Shown: positions 47,894-57,158, counted from the first letter of the stretch. The stretch is DNA of 64,000 nucleotides from JBPYFK01 sp051984675 (GCA_051984675.1 JBPYFK010000045.1:56946-120945), one strand, 5' to 3'. Numbers and translations are program-made. The notes: generated by a model from the sequence alone, not told the origin.

Positions 47894-49393
47894 ATGCGGC
47901 GGATCATGGGAACCGAGGTGGAGTACGGCATCGCGGTGCCGGGCGACGCGACGGCGAACCCGGTGTTGACCTCTACGCACATCGTGCTCGCCTACGCGGC
48001 GGCGGCCGACATTCCCCGGGCGCGCCGGGCCAGGTGGGACTACGAGGTGGAGTCCCCCCTGCGGGACGCTCGCGGGTTCGACCTGGGCGCGGCGACCACG
48101 CCCTCGAACGGTTCGGAGACCGAGGACCTGGGCGCGGCCAACGTCATCCTCACCAACGGCGCACGGCTGTACGTCGACCACGCACATCCCGAGTACTCGG
48201 CACCCGAGGTCACCAATCCCCGGGACGCGGTGATCTGGGACAAGGCTGGGGAGCGGGTGATGGAGGAGGCCGCGATCCGGGCGGCCAGCGTTCCCGGAAC
48301 CTCCCCGATGCAGCTGTACAAGAACAACGTGGACGGCAAGGGCGCCAGTTACGGCACCCACGAGAACTACCTGATGGCCCGCAGCACGCCGTTCACCTCG
48401 ATCATCGCCGGGCTCACGCCGTTCTTCGTCTCCCGGCAGGTGATCTGCGGGTCCGGGCGGGTCGGTCTCGGCCAGGCGGGGGAGAAGGCCGGCTTCCAGC
48501 TCTCCCAGCGCTCCGACTACATCGAGGTCGAGGTGGGGCTGGAGACCACGCTCAAGCGGGGCATCATCAACACCCGCGACGAGCCGCACGCCGATGCCGA
48601 CAAGTACCGACGGCTGCACGTGATCATCGGGGACGCCAACCTCGCCGAGTACGCCACCTACCTCAAGCTGGGTACCACCGCGCTCGTGTTGGACATGATC
48701 GAAGCAGGGGTGCGGTTCGACGACCTCAAGCTGGCCGACGCGGTGCAGGCGGTGCACGCCATCAGCCACGACCCGGGACTGAAGGAGACGGTCGAGCTCG
48801 CGGACGGGCGGCGGTTCACCGCTCTGGACCTCCAGCGCGCCTACCACGAGCGGGCAGCGGCGCACCTGGACGCCCGCGGTGCCGAGCGGCCCGCCCGGCA
48901 GGTGCTCGACACCTGGGAAGAGACGCTGGACCTGCTGGCCGGGGACCCGATGGACTGCTCCGACCGGCTGGACTGGCCGGCCAAGCTGCATGTGCTGGAG
49001 AGCTACCGCAGCCGGGACAACCTGGGCTGGAACTCCCCGCGCCTGCACATGATCGACCTGCAGTACTCCGACGTGCGGATGGACAAGGGGCTGTACAACC
49101 GGCTGGTCAGCCGTGGCTCGATGAAGCGGCTGGTCGATGAGGAGGAAGTGCGCACCGCGATCACCACGCCTCCCGAAGACACCCGGGCCTACTTCCGAGG
49201 GCGTTGCCTGGAGCGGTACCCCAGCGCCGTGGCCGCCGCGTCCTGGGACTCGGTCATCTTCGACATCGGCCGGGACTCGCTGGTACGCATCCCCACCCTG
49301 GAGCCGCTGCGAGGCACGAAGGCGCACGTCGGCGAGCTGCTGGAGGCCGCGGCGAGCGCCGAGGAGCTGGTGGACTCGCTGACCCGGGGTTGA
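47894..49393 (+). CDS. dop: Pup deamidase/depupylase
   Basis: A 499-aa member of the glutamine-synthetase-like Dop/PafA family. Dop converts the C-terminal Gln of Pup to Glu and removes Pup from tagged proteins. N-terminal RRIMGTEVEYGIAVPGDATANPV carries the nucleotide-site Glu; the Dop-specific loop follows (about residues 38-80, RRARWDYEVESPLRDARGF). HENYLMAR, INTRDEPHADADKYRRLHVI and NSPRLHMIDLQYSD are shared family motifs. Pup ends in GGQ, so Dop activity is required here. Starts 48 bp from the divergent NUDIX gene. Confidence 0.96.
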   Translation: MRRIMGTEVEYGIAVPGDATANPVLTSTHIVLAYAAAADIPRARRARWDYEVESPLRDARGFDLGAATTPSNGSETEDLGAANVILTNGARLYVDHAHPEYSAPEVTNPRDAVIWDKAGERVMEEAAIRAASVPGTSPMQLYKNNVDGKGASYGTHENYLMARSTPFTSIIAGLTPFFVSRQVICGSGRVGLGQAGEKAGFQLSQRSDYIEVEVGLETTLKRGIINTRDEPHADADKYRRLHVIIGDANLAEYATYLKLGTTALVLDMIEAGVRFDDLKLADAVQAVHAISHDPGLKETVELADGRRFTALDLQRAYHERAAAHLDARGAERPARQVLDTWEETLDLLAGDPMDCSDRLDWPAKLHVLESYRSRDNLGWNSPRLHMIDLQYSDVRMDKGLYNRLVSRGSMKRLVDEEEVRTAITTPPEDTRAYFRGRCLERYPSAVAAASWDSVIFDIGRDSLVRIPTLEPLRGTKAHVGELLEAAASAEELVDSLTRG

Positions 49394-49523
49394 GGGGTCG
49401 CGGTCGTTGACCAGGCCGTCGGGTGGAACGTTCCATGCACTGGAACCCTGCGGTGGAAGATCGAAATCTCCGGCCTTGGATGTGGGCGAACCCGGGTGCG
49501 GCTAGGTAATGTTCAAGGAGGAG

Positions 49524-49542
49524 GCCCACCGTGGAGGTGGGC
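49524..49542 (+). promoter_or_regulatory. Hairpin in the pup leader
   Basis: GCCCACC (49524-49530) and GGTGGGC (49536-49542) with a GTGGA loop, directly after a perfect ribosome-binding-like AAGGAGGAGG at 49515-49524 and about 29 nt before the pup ATG. A 24-codon frame from GTG 49531 runs into pup in another frame, ending 49605. Possible leader control; speculative. Confidence 0.3.
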
Positions 49543-49570
49543 ACCCCGAGGGCAATCAGCGGGAGGCGAG

Positions 49571-49765
49571 ATGGCCCAGGAAAAGGTGCAGCGCCACGGC
49601 GGTGACGACAACGAGGACGAGGGCACCGGCACCGAGGCAGCTGGTCAGGAGCGACGCGAGAAGCTCGGCGAGGACGTCGACGCCATCCTGGACGAGATCG
49701 ACGACGTCCTGGAGGAGAACGCCGAGGACTTCGTCCGGGCCTATGTCCAGAAGGGCGGGCAGTAA
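49571..49765 (+). CDS. pup: Prokaryotic ubiquitin-like protein Pup
   Basis: A 64-aa intrinsically disordered protein modifier that PafA couples to lysines to target proteins to the Mpa-proteasome. It has the Pup hallmarks: charged N-terminus, LGEDVDAILDEIDDVLEENAEDFVRAYVQK (Mpa-binding helix region) and C-terminal GGQ. The terminal Gln needs deamidation by Dop, encoded just upstream. ATG 49571 has GGGAGG at 49561-49566. It is separated from prcB by 207 bp with a strong hairpin. Confidence 0.97.
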   Translation: MAQEKVQRHGGDDNEDEGTGTEAAGQERREKLGEDVDAILDEIDDVLEENAEDFVRAYVQKGGQ

Positions 49766-49788
49766 GCCCGGCTGTGCTGGTGGGCCCG

Positions 49789-49838
49789 CCGGCACGGAAC
49801 GGTCCGCACGTGCTGAGGTGCGGACCGGATCGTGCCGG
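49789..49838 (+). terminator. Long hairpin between pup and prcB
   Basis: Outer 8-bp stem CCGGCACG (49789-49796) with CGTGCCGG (49831-49838), a 3/3 internal loop, inner 10-bp stem CGGTCCGCAC (49800-49809) with GTGCGGACCG (49818-49827), and an 8-nt loop. It begins 24 nt after the pup stop. Probably a full or partial terminator that uncouples pup from prcBA. Confidence 0.75.
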
Positions 49839-49846
49839 TAAGCGTT

Positions 49847-49890
49847 GTGCCGCCGTACCGAGTGCCGCGTACCGAGTGCCGCCGTACCGA
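49847..49890. repeat. Three 14/15-bp tandem repeats upstream of prcB
   Basis: GTGCCGCCGTACCGA at 49847-49861 and 49876-49890, with a 14-bp version lacking one C at 49862-49875. Confidence 0.9.
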
Positions 49891-49972
49891 CAGATCTCGA
49901 CCAACTCCCGGCAGGTTCCGGTTAGAGTGCACCAGTCAGCAGTGATCAATCACCTCGATCGAGCAGGAGACG

Positions 49973-50830
49973 ATGTCGCCGATGGAATCCAGCTCGGCCC
50001 GGAACTCGCTGGGTCAGGCGCTGCCCGCGGCCTACCTGACGCCTGGCTCCTCGTCGTTCACCGACTTCCTCCGTGCGGCGGCTCCCGAGCTGCTGCCCGG
50101 TAACCGCGACTACGGCGAGGGGGGCGTCCAGGCCCCGCACGGCACCACGATCGTGGCCTTGACCTTCCGTGGGGGCGTGCTGCTCGCCGGGGACCGCCGG
50201 GCGACGATGGGCAACCTCATCGCCCAGCGGGACATGGACAAGCTGTTCATCACCGACGACTACTCCGCTGTCGGGATCGCCGGCACCGCCGGTGTCGCGC
50301 TGGAGATGGTCCGGCTCTACGCCATCGAGCTGGAGCACTACGAGAAGCTCGAAGGCGTCCCGCTGTCGTTGGACGGCAAGGCCAACAAGCTCGCCACCAT
50401 GCTGCGCGGCAATCTTCAGGGTGCGATCGCGGGTCTGGCCGTGCTCCCGCTGTTCGCCGGTTTCGACACCGAGGCCGAGGACCCGGACCGGGCTGGCCGG
50501 ATCGTGTCCTACGACGTCACGGGCGGTCGTTACAACGAGACCGGCGGTTACCACGCGGTCGGTTCGGGGTCGCTGTTCGCGAAGTCGGCGCTGAAGAAGC
50601 GGCACGACCCGGACGCCGACGTCGACACGGCGGTGCGTACCGCGATCGAGTCGCTGTACGACGCGGCCGACGATGACACCGCCACCGGTGGCCCGGACCT
50701 GGCCCGGCAGATCTACCCGTCGGTCATCACGATCACTGGTGCCGAGGGGGCCGTGCGGTTGCCCGACGAGCGTGCCGCCGAGATCGCCGAGGACGTCGTC
50801 GGCAGCCGCCGCGAGAACCCCGGCGGCTGA
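49973..50830 (+). CDS. prcB: Proteasome subunit beta
   Basis: A 285-aa catalytic subunit of the actinobacterial 20S proteasome. Residues 1-57 are the propeptide, and self-cleavage after APHG would expose Thr58 (TTIVAL), the nucleophile. Further family signatures: GVLLAGDRRATMGNLIAQRDMDKLF, with the charge-relay Asp and Lys, and VGSGSLFAKSALKK. ATG 49973 follows AGGAGA. Paired with prcA 85 nt downstream. AT-poor leader with three short repeats. Confidence 0.97.
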   Translation: MSPMESSSARNSLGQALPAAYLTPGSSSFTDFLRAAAPELLPGNRDYGEGGVQAPHGTTIVALTFRGGVLLAGDRRATMGNLIAQRDMDKLFITDDYSAVGIAGTAGVALEMVRLYAIELEHYEKLEGVPLSLDGKANKLATMLRGNLQGAIAGLAVLPLFAGFDTEAEDPDRAGRIVSYDVTGGRYNETGGYHAVGSGSLFAKSALKKRHDPDADVDTAVRTAIESLYDAADDDTATGGPDLARQIYPSVITITGAEGAVRLPDERAAEIAEDVVGSRRENPGG

Positions 50831-50915
50831 CCCGGCCGTTGCCCCGTCCCCTTCGTCTGTTCCTGCAGTCCCCCCGCCGGCCCACCGGCGCCGAACGATC
50901 GGGAGTCCAAACGCC

Positions 50916-51752
50916 GTGACGATGCCGTTCTACACCTCGCCCGAGCAGTTGATGCGGGAGCGTTCCGAGCTCGCCCGCAAGGGCATTGCCCGAGGCCGCA
51001 GTGTGGTGGTGTTGAAATACGCCGGCGGTGTGCTGTTCGTGGCCGAGAACCCGTCGACGACACTGCACAAGGTCTCCGAGATCTACGACCGGATCGGCTT
51101 CGCCGCGGTCGGGCGGTACAGCGAGTTCGAGAACCTGCGGATGGCCGGGATCAGGATGGCCGACGTGCGCGGCTACTCCTACGACCGGCGGGACGTGACC
51201 GCCCGAGCGCTGGCCAACGCCTACGCCCAGACCCTCGGCGCGATCTTCACCGAGCAGGTCAAGCCGTACGAGGTGGAGATATGTGTGGCCGAGGTGGGTG
51301 GCGGCCCCGAGTCCGACCAGCTCTACCGGCTCACCTACGACGGGTCGATCGTGGACGAGCCGCAGTACGTGGTGATGGGCGGGCAGGCGGAAGCCATCAC
51401 GGGCGCGCTCAAGGACGCCTACTCCGACGGTCTGGAACTCGGAGACGGCGTGTCCGTGGCGGTGCGGGCGCTGTCCTCGGGTGGGGAGGGCTCACGCAGC
51501 CTGGGCGTGGACCAGCTCGAGGTGGCGGTCCTGGACCGTTCTCGCCCGAACCGGACGTTCCGGCGCATCTCCGGGGCCGCGCTGAAGCCGCTGCTACCGG
51601 CCGCCGGAGCCGCGGGCGCGAAGTCTGGTGACGGTGGCGAGTCGAAGTCCAAGGGCACCGGAGCCGGCAACGGAAGTAAAAGCGGTGTCAACAACGAAAA
51701 CGGCGGAAAAAAGAGCGACGATTCGAACGGTTCCCAGGACAGCACGTCGTAA
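50916..51752 (+). CDS. prcA: Proteasome subunit alpha
   Basis: A 278-aa structural ring subunit gating the proteasome: MPFYTSPEQLMRERSELARKGIARGRSVVV is the gating N-terminus, then FVAENPSTTLHKVSEIYDRIGFAAVGRYSEFENLR. GTG 50916 gives VTMPFYTSPE, with GGGAG upstream; the longer frame overlaps prcB. The C-terminal 45 residues are Gly/Ser/Lys-rich and disordered (nt 51600-51750) and are longer than in mycobacteria. Forms alpha7-beta7-beta7-alpha7 with PrcB. Confidence 0.96.
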   Translation: MTMPFYTSPEQLMRERSELARKGIARGRSVVVLKYAGGVLFVAENPSTTLHKVSEIYDRIGFAAVGRYSEFENLRMAGIRMADVRGYSYDRRDVTARALANAYAQTLGAIFTEQVKPYEVEICVAEVGGGPESDQLYRLTYDGSIVDEPQYVVMGGQAEAITGALKDAYSDGLELGDGVSVAVRALSSGGEGSRSLGVDQLEVAVLDRSRPNRTFRRISGAALKPLLPAAGAAGAKSGDGGESKSKGTGAGNGSKSGVNNENGGKKSDDSNGSQDSTS

Positions 51753-51986
51753 TCGCGCGTATCCGCTGTGCTGCCACGGCCGGAAGTGCGACGCGAGGGC
51801 GCTCATAAGGCTGTGAGCTGGCCTTTTGGTGTAATTCGGGTGTCTGGTGGGCCGGTACCGACTACCTGGTCACCGGTCCTGCCGGCCCGCTCGTCGACCT
51901 TGCGGAACCAATCCAGGACCAATTGACCGTCACAAAGCCCGAACGGCGGACCTGCGCGGCTGGAAAATGGGCCTACCGTGGAGGAC

Positions 51987-53345
51987 ATGCAGCGGAGGAT
52001 CTTTGGTATCGAGACCGAGTTCGGGGTCACCTGTACCTTCCATGGGCAGCGCAGGCTCTCCCCGGACGAGGTCGCCAGATACCTTTTCCGGCGGGTCGTG
52101 TCCTGGGGCCGGTCGTCGAACGTGTTTCTGCGCAACGGCGCCCGCCTGTACCTCGACGTCGGCTCGCACCCGGAATACGCCACGGCGGAATGCGACGACC
52201 CGGTGCAGCTCGTCACGCACGACAAGGCGGGCGAGCGCATCCTGGAAGACCTGCTCATCGATGCCGAGCGGCGGCTGGCCGACGAGGGCATCGGCGGGGA
52301 CATCTTCCTGTTCAAGAACAACACCGACTCGGCGGGCAACTCCTACGGCTGCCACGAGAACTACCTGGTGGGCCGCTCGGGGGAGTTCTCCCGGATCGCG
52401 GACGTGCTGTTGCCGTTCCTGGTGACCAGGCAGCTCATCTGCGGGGCGGGCAAGGTTCTCCAGACTCCGCGCGGCGCGGTCTACTGCCTGTCGCAGCGGG
52501 CCGAACACATCTGGGAAGGCGTGTCCAGTGCGACCACGCGGTCCCGGCCGATCATCAACACCCGGGACGAGCCGCACGCCGACGCCGAGCGCTACCGCCG
52601 CCTGCACGTCATCGTCGGGGACTCGAACATGTCCGAGGTGACGACGCTGCTCAAGGTCGGCACGGCCAACCTCGTGCTGGAGATGATCGAGCACGGCGTG
52701 CAGTTCCGGGACTTCAGCCTAGACAACCCGATCCGCGCGATCCGGGAGATCAGCCACGACCTCACCGGCCGCCGCACGGTGCGGCTGGCCGGAGGGCGGG
52801 AAGCCTCCGCACTGGACATCCAGCGGGAGTACTACGGGCGGGCGGTCGAGCACGTGCGCAAGCGCGGCAGCGATCCGCTGACCGACCGGGTGCTTGAGCT
52901 GTGGGGACGCACGTTGGAGGCGGTCGACAAGCAGGACTACTCGCTGGTCGACCGGGAGATCGACTGGGCGATCAAGCACCGGCTGCTGGAGCGCTACTGC
53001 ACCAAGCACGGGCTGGAGCTGTCCAGCCCGCGAGTTGCCCAGCTCGACCTCGCCTACCACGACATCCGGCGCGGTCGAGGGCTGTTCGACATGCTGCTGC
53101 GCAAGGATCTGGTGGATCGGGTCACCGACGACGGTGAGATCGAGGCGGCCAAGGACACCCCGCCGCAGAGCACGCGGGCGAAGCTGCGCGGCGACTTCAT
53201 CGCGGCGGCGCAGGCGGCTGGCCGGGACTTCACCGTCGACTGGGTGCACCTGAAACTCAACGATCAGGCACAGCGCACGGTGCTGTGCAAGGACCCCTTC
53301 CGTGCGGTCGACGAGCGGGTCGAGCGTCTGATCAACTCGTTGTGA
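51987..53345 (+). CDS. pafA: Pup-protein ligase PafA
   Basis: A 452-aa ligase that phosphorylates the C-terminal Glu of deamidated Pup and joins it to substrate lysines. MQRRIFGIETEFGVTCTF is the conserved start (catalytic Glu), then FLRNGARLYLDVGSHPEYATAE, GCHENYLVGR and PIINTRDEPHADAERYRRLHVIVGDSN. It lacks the Dop-specific loop, separating it from Dop. ATG 51987 matches mycobacterial PafA exactly in register; the in-frame GTG at 51978 is an alternative. The gap of 234 bp from prcA holds no recognised gene. Confidence 0.97.
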   Translation: MQRRIFGIETEFGVTCTFHGQRRLSPDEVARYLFRRVVSWGRSSNVFLRNGARLYLDVGSHPEYATAECDDPVQLVTHDKAGERILEDLLIDAERRLADEGIGGDIFLFKNNTDSAGNSYGCHENYLVGRSGEFSRIADVLLPFLVTRQLICGAGKVLQTPRGAVYCLSQRAEHIWEGVSSATTRSRPIINTRDEPHADAERYRRLHVIVGDSNMSEVTTLLKVGTANLVLEMIEHGVQFRDFSLDNPIRAIREISHDLTGRRTVRLAGGREASALDIQREYYGRAVEHVRKRGSDPLTDRVLELWGRTLEAVDKQDYSLVDREIDWAIKHRLLERYCTKHGLELSSPRVAQLDLAYHDIRRGRGLFDMLLRKDLVDRVTDDGEIEAAKDTPPQSTRAKLRGDFIAAAQAAGRDFTVDWVHLKLNDQAQRTVLCKDPFRAVDERVERLINSL

Positions 53346-53626
53346 GAAGTGAGGGGTGCCTTTGCAGCGGTGCGAGTCGCGGAACCTCAGCCGCCCGTGC
53401 GCCCAGGCACGTCCTGTCCCGCCCGTACACCCTGTACTCGCGCGGTTACCCTGCGGGGAAACGCGCACCCCGGCGATGGCAGGAGACGGCTGAGAACCCG
53501 CGAGGGTGCTGGTCGGGCGCGCCGTAAGCGGCCTCGCCGCTGCGAGAAGGCCCGCTGAGTGGTGCCGGTTGCCCGCGCAAGGTGGCAAGATCGTCCCGGA
53601 CGGCGATGGGCGGCAGAGGTGGCGGT

Positions 53627-55102
53627 ATGGAGTTCACGGAGTACCGGAAGCACGACGGGGTGGCGCTGGCCGCCGCGATCAGGCAGGGCGAGGTGTCGGC
53701 CGGCGAGGTGCTGGAGGCCGCCATCGCCCGGACCGAGGAGGTCAACGGCCGGATCAACGCGGTCAGCCGGCCGATGTTCGACGCCGGCCGCCAGCGGACC
53801 GGTGGGGAGCTGTCCGGCCCGCTGGCTGGCGTGCCGTTCCTGCTCAAGGACCTGAATCAGGAACTGGCCGGCACGGTCTCCAGCGCCGGCTCTCGCGCGA
53901 TGCTGAACGTGCAGGCCGACGAGGACGCCGAAGTGGTACGCCGGTGGCGGGAGGCCGGGCTGGTCATCTTCGGCAAGACCAACACGCCCGAGTTCGGGAT
54001 CAAGCCGGTGACCGAGCCGGAGGCGTACGGCCCGACCCGCAACCCGTGGGGTCTGGACCGCACGCCGGGCGGGTCGTCCGGCGGGGCCGCGGCGGCGGTC
54101 GCCGCCGGCATCGTGCCGGTCGCCGGAGCAAGCGACGGCGGCGGCTCGATCCGGATCCCGGCGGCGTGCTGCGGACTGTTCGGGCTCAAGCCGGGACGCG
54201 GCATGGTCCCGGCCGGGCCGGTCCAGGCCGAGCACTTCCACGGTGCGGCCGTGGACGGCGTCATCTCGCGCAGCGTCCGCGACAGCGCGACCGCGCTGGA
54301 CGCCATCGTCGGCCCATACCCCGCCGGGCCGTACGCGGCCGGACGGCCGGAGCGTCCGTTCACCGAGGAGGTCGCCCGCGAGCCGGGCACGCTGCGGATC
54401 GGCTTCAGCTCGTACTCGGCGCTCGGCGACCCGCACCCGCACGCGGTGCGCGCGGTCACCGACGCGGCCGAGCTGCTGGAGACCCTGGGACACGACGTCG
54501 AGCCGGTGGAACCGCCGGTCGACCTCGCTGCCCTGGCCAGCGACTTCCTGCTGGCCTGGTCGGTGAAGGTGGCGGCGTCCATCGACGAAGCCGTCGAGCA
54601 GGCCGGCGCGTCCCGCGACGGGTTCGAGCTCGACACCCGGTTGCTCGCCCTGGTCGGCCGCGCGGTCAGCGGACCGGAGTACGCCGAGGTACTGGACCGG
54701 TGGCACACCTACACCCGGCAGTTGGCGGAGTTCCACGCGCGCTACGACCTGTTCCTGACGCCGAGCCTGGCGGGACCGCCGGTGCCCATCGGGTCCCTGG
54801 ACACGCCGGCGCTGATGCACGCGGCGGGGAAGGTCGCGCTCGGTCTGCGCGCCGGCCCGGTGCTGCGTCGGACCGGCATCGTCGACCGCATCGCGCGGCA
54901 GAACCTGCGTCAGGTGCCGTATACGCAGCTGGCGAACATCACCGGGCGTCCCGCCATGTCGGTCCCGCTGTACTGGACACCGGACGGCCTGCCGCTGGGC
55001 GTCCAGTTCGTCGCGCCGCTGGAGGGCGAAGGTCTGCTGTTCCGGCTCGCGGCGCAGTTGGAGAGCGCCCGCCCGTGGGGCGAGCGGGTGCCGCCGCTGT
55101 GA
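53627..55102 (+). CDS. Amidase signature family amidase
   Basis: A 491-aa amidase with the Ser-cisSer-Lys triad: Lys in VPFLLKDLNQE, first Ser in DRTPGGSSGGAAAAVAAG, nucleophile Ser in VAGASDGGGSIRIPAACCG. The remainder follows the family, ending NITGRPAMSVPLYWTPDGLPLGVQFVAP. Hydrolyses an unknown amide. ATG 53627 is preferred (AGAGGTGG upstream); 15 further in-frame residues upstream read as non-coding. It separates pafA from pafBC, which are usually adjacent. The 281-bp gap upstream holds no recognised element. Confidence 0.92.
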   Translation: MEFTEYRKHDGVALAAAIRQGEVSAGEVLEAAIARTEEVNGRINAVSRPMFDAGRQRTGGELSGPLAGVPFLLKDLNQELAGTVSSAGSRAMLNVQADEDAEVVRRWREAGLVIFGKTNTPEFGIKPVTEPEAYGPTRNPWGLDRTPGGSSGGAAAAVAAGIVPVAGASDGGGSIRIPAACCGLFGLKPGRGMVPAGPVQAEHFHGAAVDGVISRSVRDSATALDAIVGPYPAGPYAAGRPERPFTEEVAREPGTLRIGFSSYSALGDPHPHAVRAVTDAAELLETLGHDVEPVEPPVDLAALASDFLLAWSVKVAASIDEAVEQAGASRDGFELDTRLLALVGRAVSGPEYAEVLDRWHTYTRQLAEFHARYDLFLTPSLAGPPVPIGSLDTPALMHAAGKVALGLRAGPVLRRTGIVDRIARQNLRQVPYTQLANITGRPAMSVPLYWTPDGLPLGVQFVAPLEGEGLLFRLAAQLESARPWGERVPPL

Positions 55103-55173
55103 CATGAACACGCCGACAGAGCTGACCCGAGCGGATCAGCGTTGTCCGGCCACGTGATCAGGGGCGCGCGAGT

Positions 55174-55179
55174 TAGAGT
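55174..55179 (+). promoter_or_regulatory. pafB: -10 box for leaderless pafB mRNA
   Basis: TAGAGT, 6 nt before the GTG at 55186; no Shine-Dalgarno sequence. Confidence 0.5.
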
Positions 55180-55185
55180 GCCGTC

Positions 55186-56172
55186 GTGGCCCCTGTGCGT
55201 GCCGAGCGCTTGGTGAACCTGGTGCTGTGCCTGCTGTCCACCCGCCAGTACCTGACAGCGGAGCGGATCAGGGGAATTGTCCCTGGCTACCGGAACGCTC
55301 CCTCGGACGAGGCGTTCTTCCGCATGTTCGAGCGCGACAAGGCCGAGCTGCGCGATCTCGGTATCCCACTGGAGACCGGGCGCAACTCCTACTTCGACAC
55401 CGCCGACGGGTACCGGATCGCGCGCCGCGACTACGAACTCGGCGACATCGACCTGGAGCCGGACGAGGCCGCGGCCGTCGCACTGGCCGCCCGGCTCTGG
55501 GAGTCGCCGGAGTTCACCGCGGCCGCGCAGGGGGCGCTGCTGAAGCTGCGCGCTGCCGGGGTCGACGTGGACGAGCGGGCGCCGGTCGCCGTGGAGCCGA
55601 AGGTGCACACCGCCGAGCCGGCCTTCGGGCCGCTGCTGGCGGCCGTGCAGGCCGGCCGGGTGGTCACGTTCGACTACCGGCGTTCGGGCAGCACACAGAC
55701 CCGGCGGCGCACGGTTGAGCCGTGGGGGGTGGTGTCCTGGCGCGGCCGCTGGTACCTGGTGGGACACGATCAGGACCGGGGCGCGCGGCGGGTCTTCCGG
55801 CTCTCACGCGTGGACGGGCAGCCGGTCGCGACCGGCCCGGACGGGGCGGCGCAGCCTCCGGCGGACATCGATCTGCTCGCGGTCGTCGCTGGTGACGACC
55901 GGGGAGCCCCGACGAGCACGACGGCCCGCCTGTGGGTGGCGGCCGGCAAGGCCCAGGGACTGCGGCGCAAGGCCACCACGGTCGGGCGCTACGAGATCGA
56001 CGGGGTCGACGGCGACGTGGTGAAGCTCGACCTGCAGTACCCCGAGTCGGCCACCGGGTGGATCGCCGGGTTCGGGCCGGACGTCGTGGTGCTGGAACCC
56101 GACACCCTGCGCAAGGCCGTATCGGAGTCGCACCTGGCGGTGCTGGGCAAACCTGGGGGACATGCCGGATGA
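55186..56172 (+). CDS. pafB: WYL-domain regulator PafB
   Basis: A 328-aa HTH/WYL regulator: N-terminal ERLVNLVLCLLSTRQYLTAERIRGIVPGY winged helix, central WYL module (VVTFDYRRSGSTQTRRRTVEPWGVVSWRGRWYLVGHD) and a C-terminal extension. Together with PafC it activates the RecA-independent DNA-damage regulon in mycobacteria. GTG 55186 is chosen on alignment with known PafB and the TAGAGT box. Its stop overlaps the pafC ATG (ATGA). Confidence 0.95.
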   Translation: MAPVRAERLVNLVLCLLSTRQYLTAERIRGIVPGYRNAPSDEAFFRMFERDKAELRDLGIPLETGRNSYFDTADGYRIARRDYELGDIDLEPDEAAAVALAARLWESPEFTAAAQGALLKLRAAGVDVDERAPVAVEPKVHTAEPAFGPLLAAVQAGRVVTFDYRRSGSTQTRRRTVEPWGVVSWRGRWYLVGHDQDRGARRVFRLSRVDGQPVATGPDGAAQPPADIDLLAVVAGDDRGAPTSTTARLWVAAGKAQGLRRKATTVGRYEIDGVDGDVVKLDLQYPESATGWIAGFGPDVVVLEPDTLRKAVSESHLAVLGKPGGHAG

Positions 56173-57140
56173 GTGCGGCCAACGAGCGCCTTCCGCGTCT
56201 GCTGGCCTTGGTGCCGTATCTGCTGAGCAGGCCGGGCGTGGCGATCGCGGACGCGGCGGCGGACTTCGGCGTCACCTCGCAGCAGCTGCGCAAGGACCTG
56301 GAGCTGCTGTGGATGTGCGGGTTGCCCGGCTACGGTCCCGGCGACCTGATCGACCTGTCCTTCGACAGCGACACGGTCACCGTGACCTACGACGCCGGCA
56401 TGCGCCGGCCGCTGCGGCTGACCGCCGTCGAGGCGACGTCGCTGCTGGTCGCCCTGAGGGCGCTCGCGGAAAGCCCGGGCGTCGCCGACGCCGACGCGGT
56501 GCAGCGGGCGCTGGCCAAGGTTGAGGACGCCGTCGGGCAGGCTCGCCTGGCCGGGGTGGTCGTCGGCCTGTCCGCGGGCGAGGATGCCGTCCAGCCGGAA
56601 GTCCGGGAAGCCGTGCAGCGCGCCGTCACCGGGCGAAGTGCGCTGCGGATTCGCTATTACACCGCGTCCCGGGACGAGATCACTGAGCGGACCGTGGACC
56701 CGATGCGGTTGGTCCTGGTGGAAGGGCGCAGCTATCTGGAGGCGTGGTGCCGCAAGGCCGAGGGGGTGCGGCTGTTCCGGCTGGACCGCATGGACGACGC
56801 GCGGGTGTTGGACGAGCCCGCCGCTGCGCCGGCCGAGGCCCGGCCGAAGGACTTCTCGGCCGGCCTGTTCCGCCCACTGCCGGAGCAGCCCAGCGCCGTG
56901 CTGCTGATCGAGCCGGAAGCGCGGTGGGTCGCGGAGTACTACCCGGTGGACGAGCTCACCGAGCTCCCGGACGGGCGCGTGCGGGTGCGCATGCGCTACA
57001 CGGACCGGTCGTGGATGGTGCGCCTGGTGCTCGGGCAGGCCGGTCAGGTGCTGGTGGAAAGCCCGGACGAGCTCGCGACCGAGGTGCGCCGGCGTGCCCG
57101 GGAGGCGTTGGCGCGGGCGCGTCACTCGCCAGTGATCTAG
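56169..57140 (+). CDS. pafC: WYL-domain regulator PafC
   Basis: A 323-aa partner of PafB with the same layout: RLPRLLALVPYLLSRPGVAIADAAADFGVTSQQLRKDLELLWMCGLPGYGPGDLIDL winged helix and a WYL module (LRIRYYTASRDEITERTVDPMRLVLVEGRSYLEAWC). It binds DNA as a heterodimer with PafB. ATG 56169 overlaps the pafB stop, ensuring equal production. A small membrane-protein gene follows 18 nt later. Confidence 0.95.
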   Translation: MSAANERLPRLLALVPYLLSRPGVAIADAAADFGVTSQQLRKDLELLWMCGLPGYGPGDLIDLSFDSDTVTVTYDAGMRRPLRLTAVEATSLLVALRALAESPGVADADAVQRALAKVEDAVGQARLAGVVVGLSAGEDAVQPEVREAVQRAVTGRSALRIRYYTASRDEITERTVDPMRLVLVEGRSYLEAWCRKAEGVRLFRLDRMDDARVLDEPAAAPAEARPKDFSAGLFRPLPEQPSAVLLIEPEARWVAEYYPVDELTELPDGRVRVRMRYTDRSWMVRLVLGQAGQVLVESPDELATEVRRRAREALARARHSPVI

Positions 57141-57146
57141 ACACGC

Positions 57147-57152
57147 TACGGT
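57147..57152 (+). promoter_or_regulatory. -10 box for leaderless small membrane protein mRNA
   Basis: TACGGT, 6 nt before the GTG at 57159. Confidence 0.45.
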
Positions 57153-57158
57153 GAGCGC

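Noticed and set aside
53460..53545. TPP-riboswitch-like fragment (GGCTGAGAACCC) upstream of the amidase
   Set aside because: Only the CTGAGA-ACCC piece matches; the second conserved arm with its CTGAT core is absent, and no thiamine gene follows.
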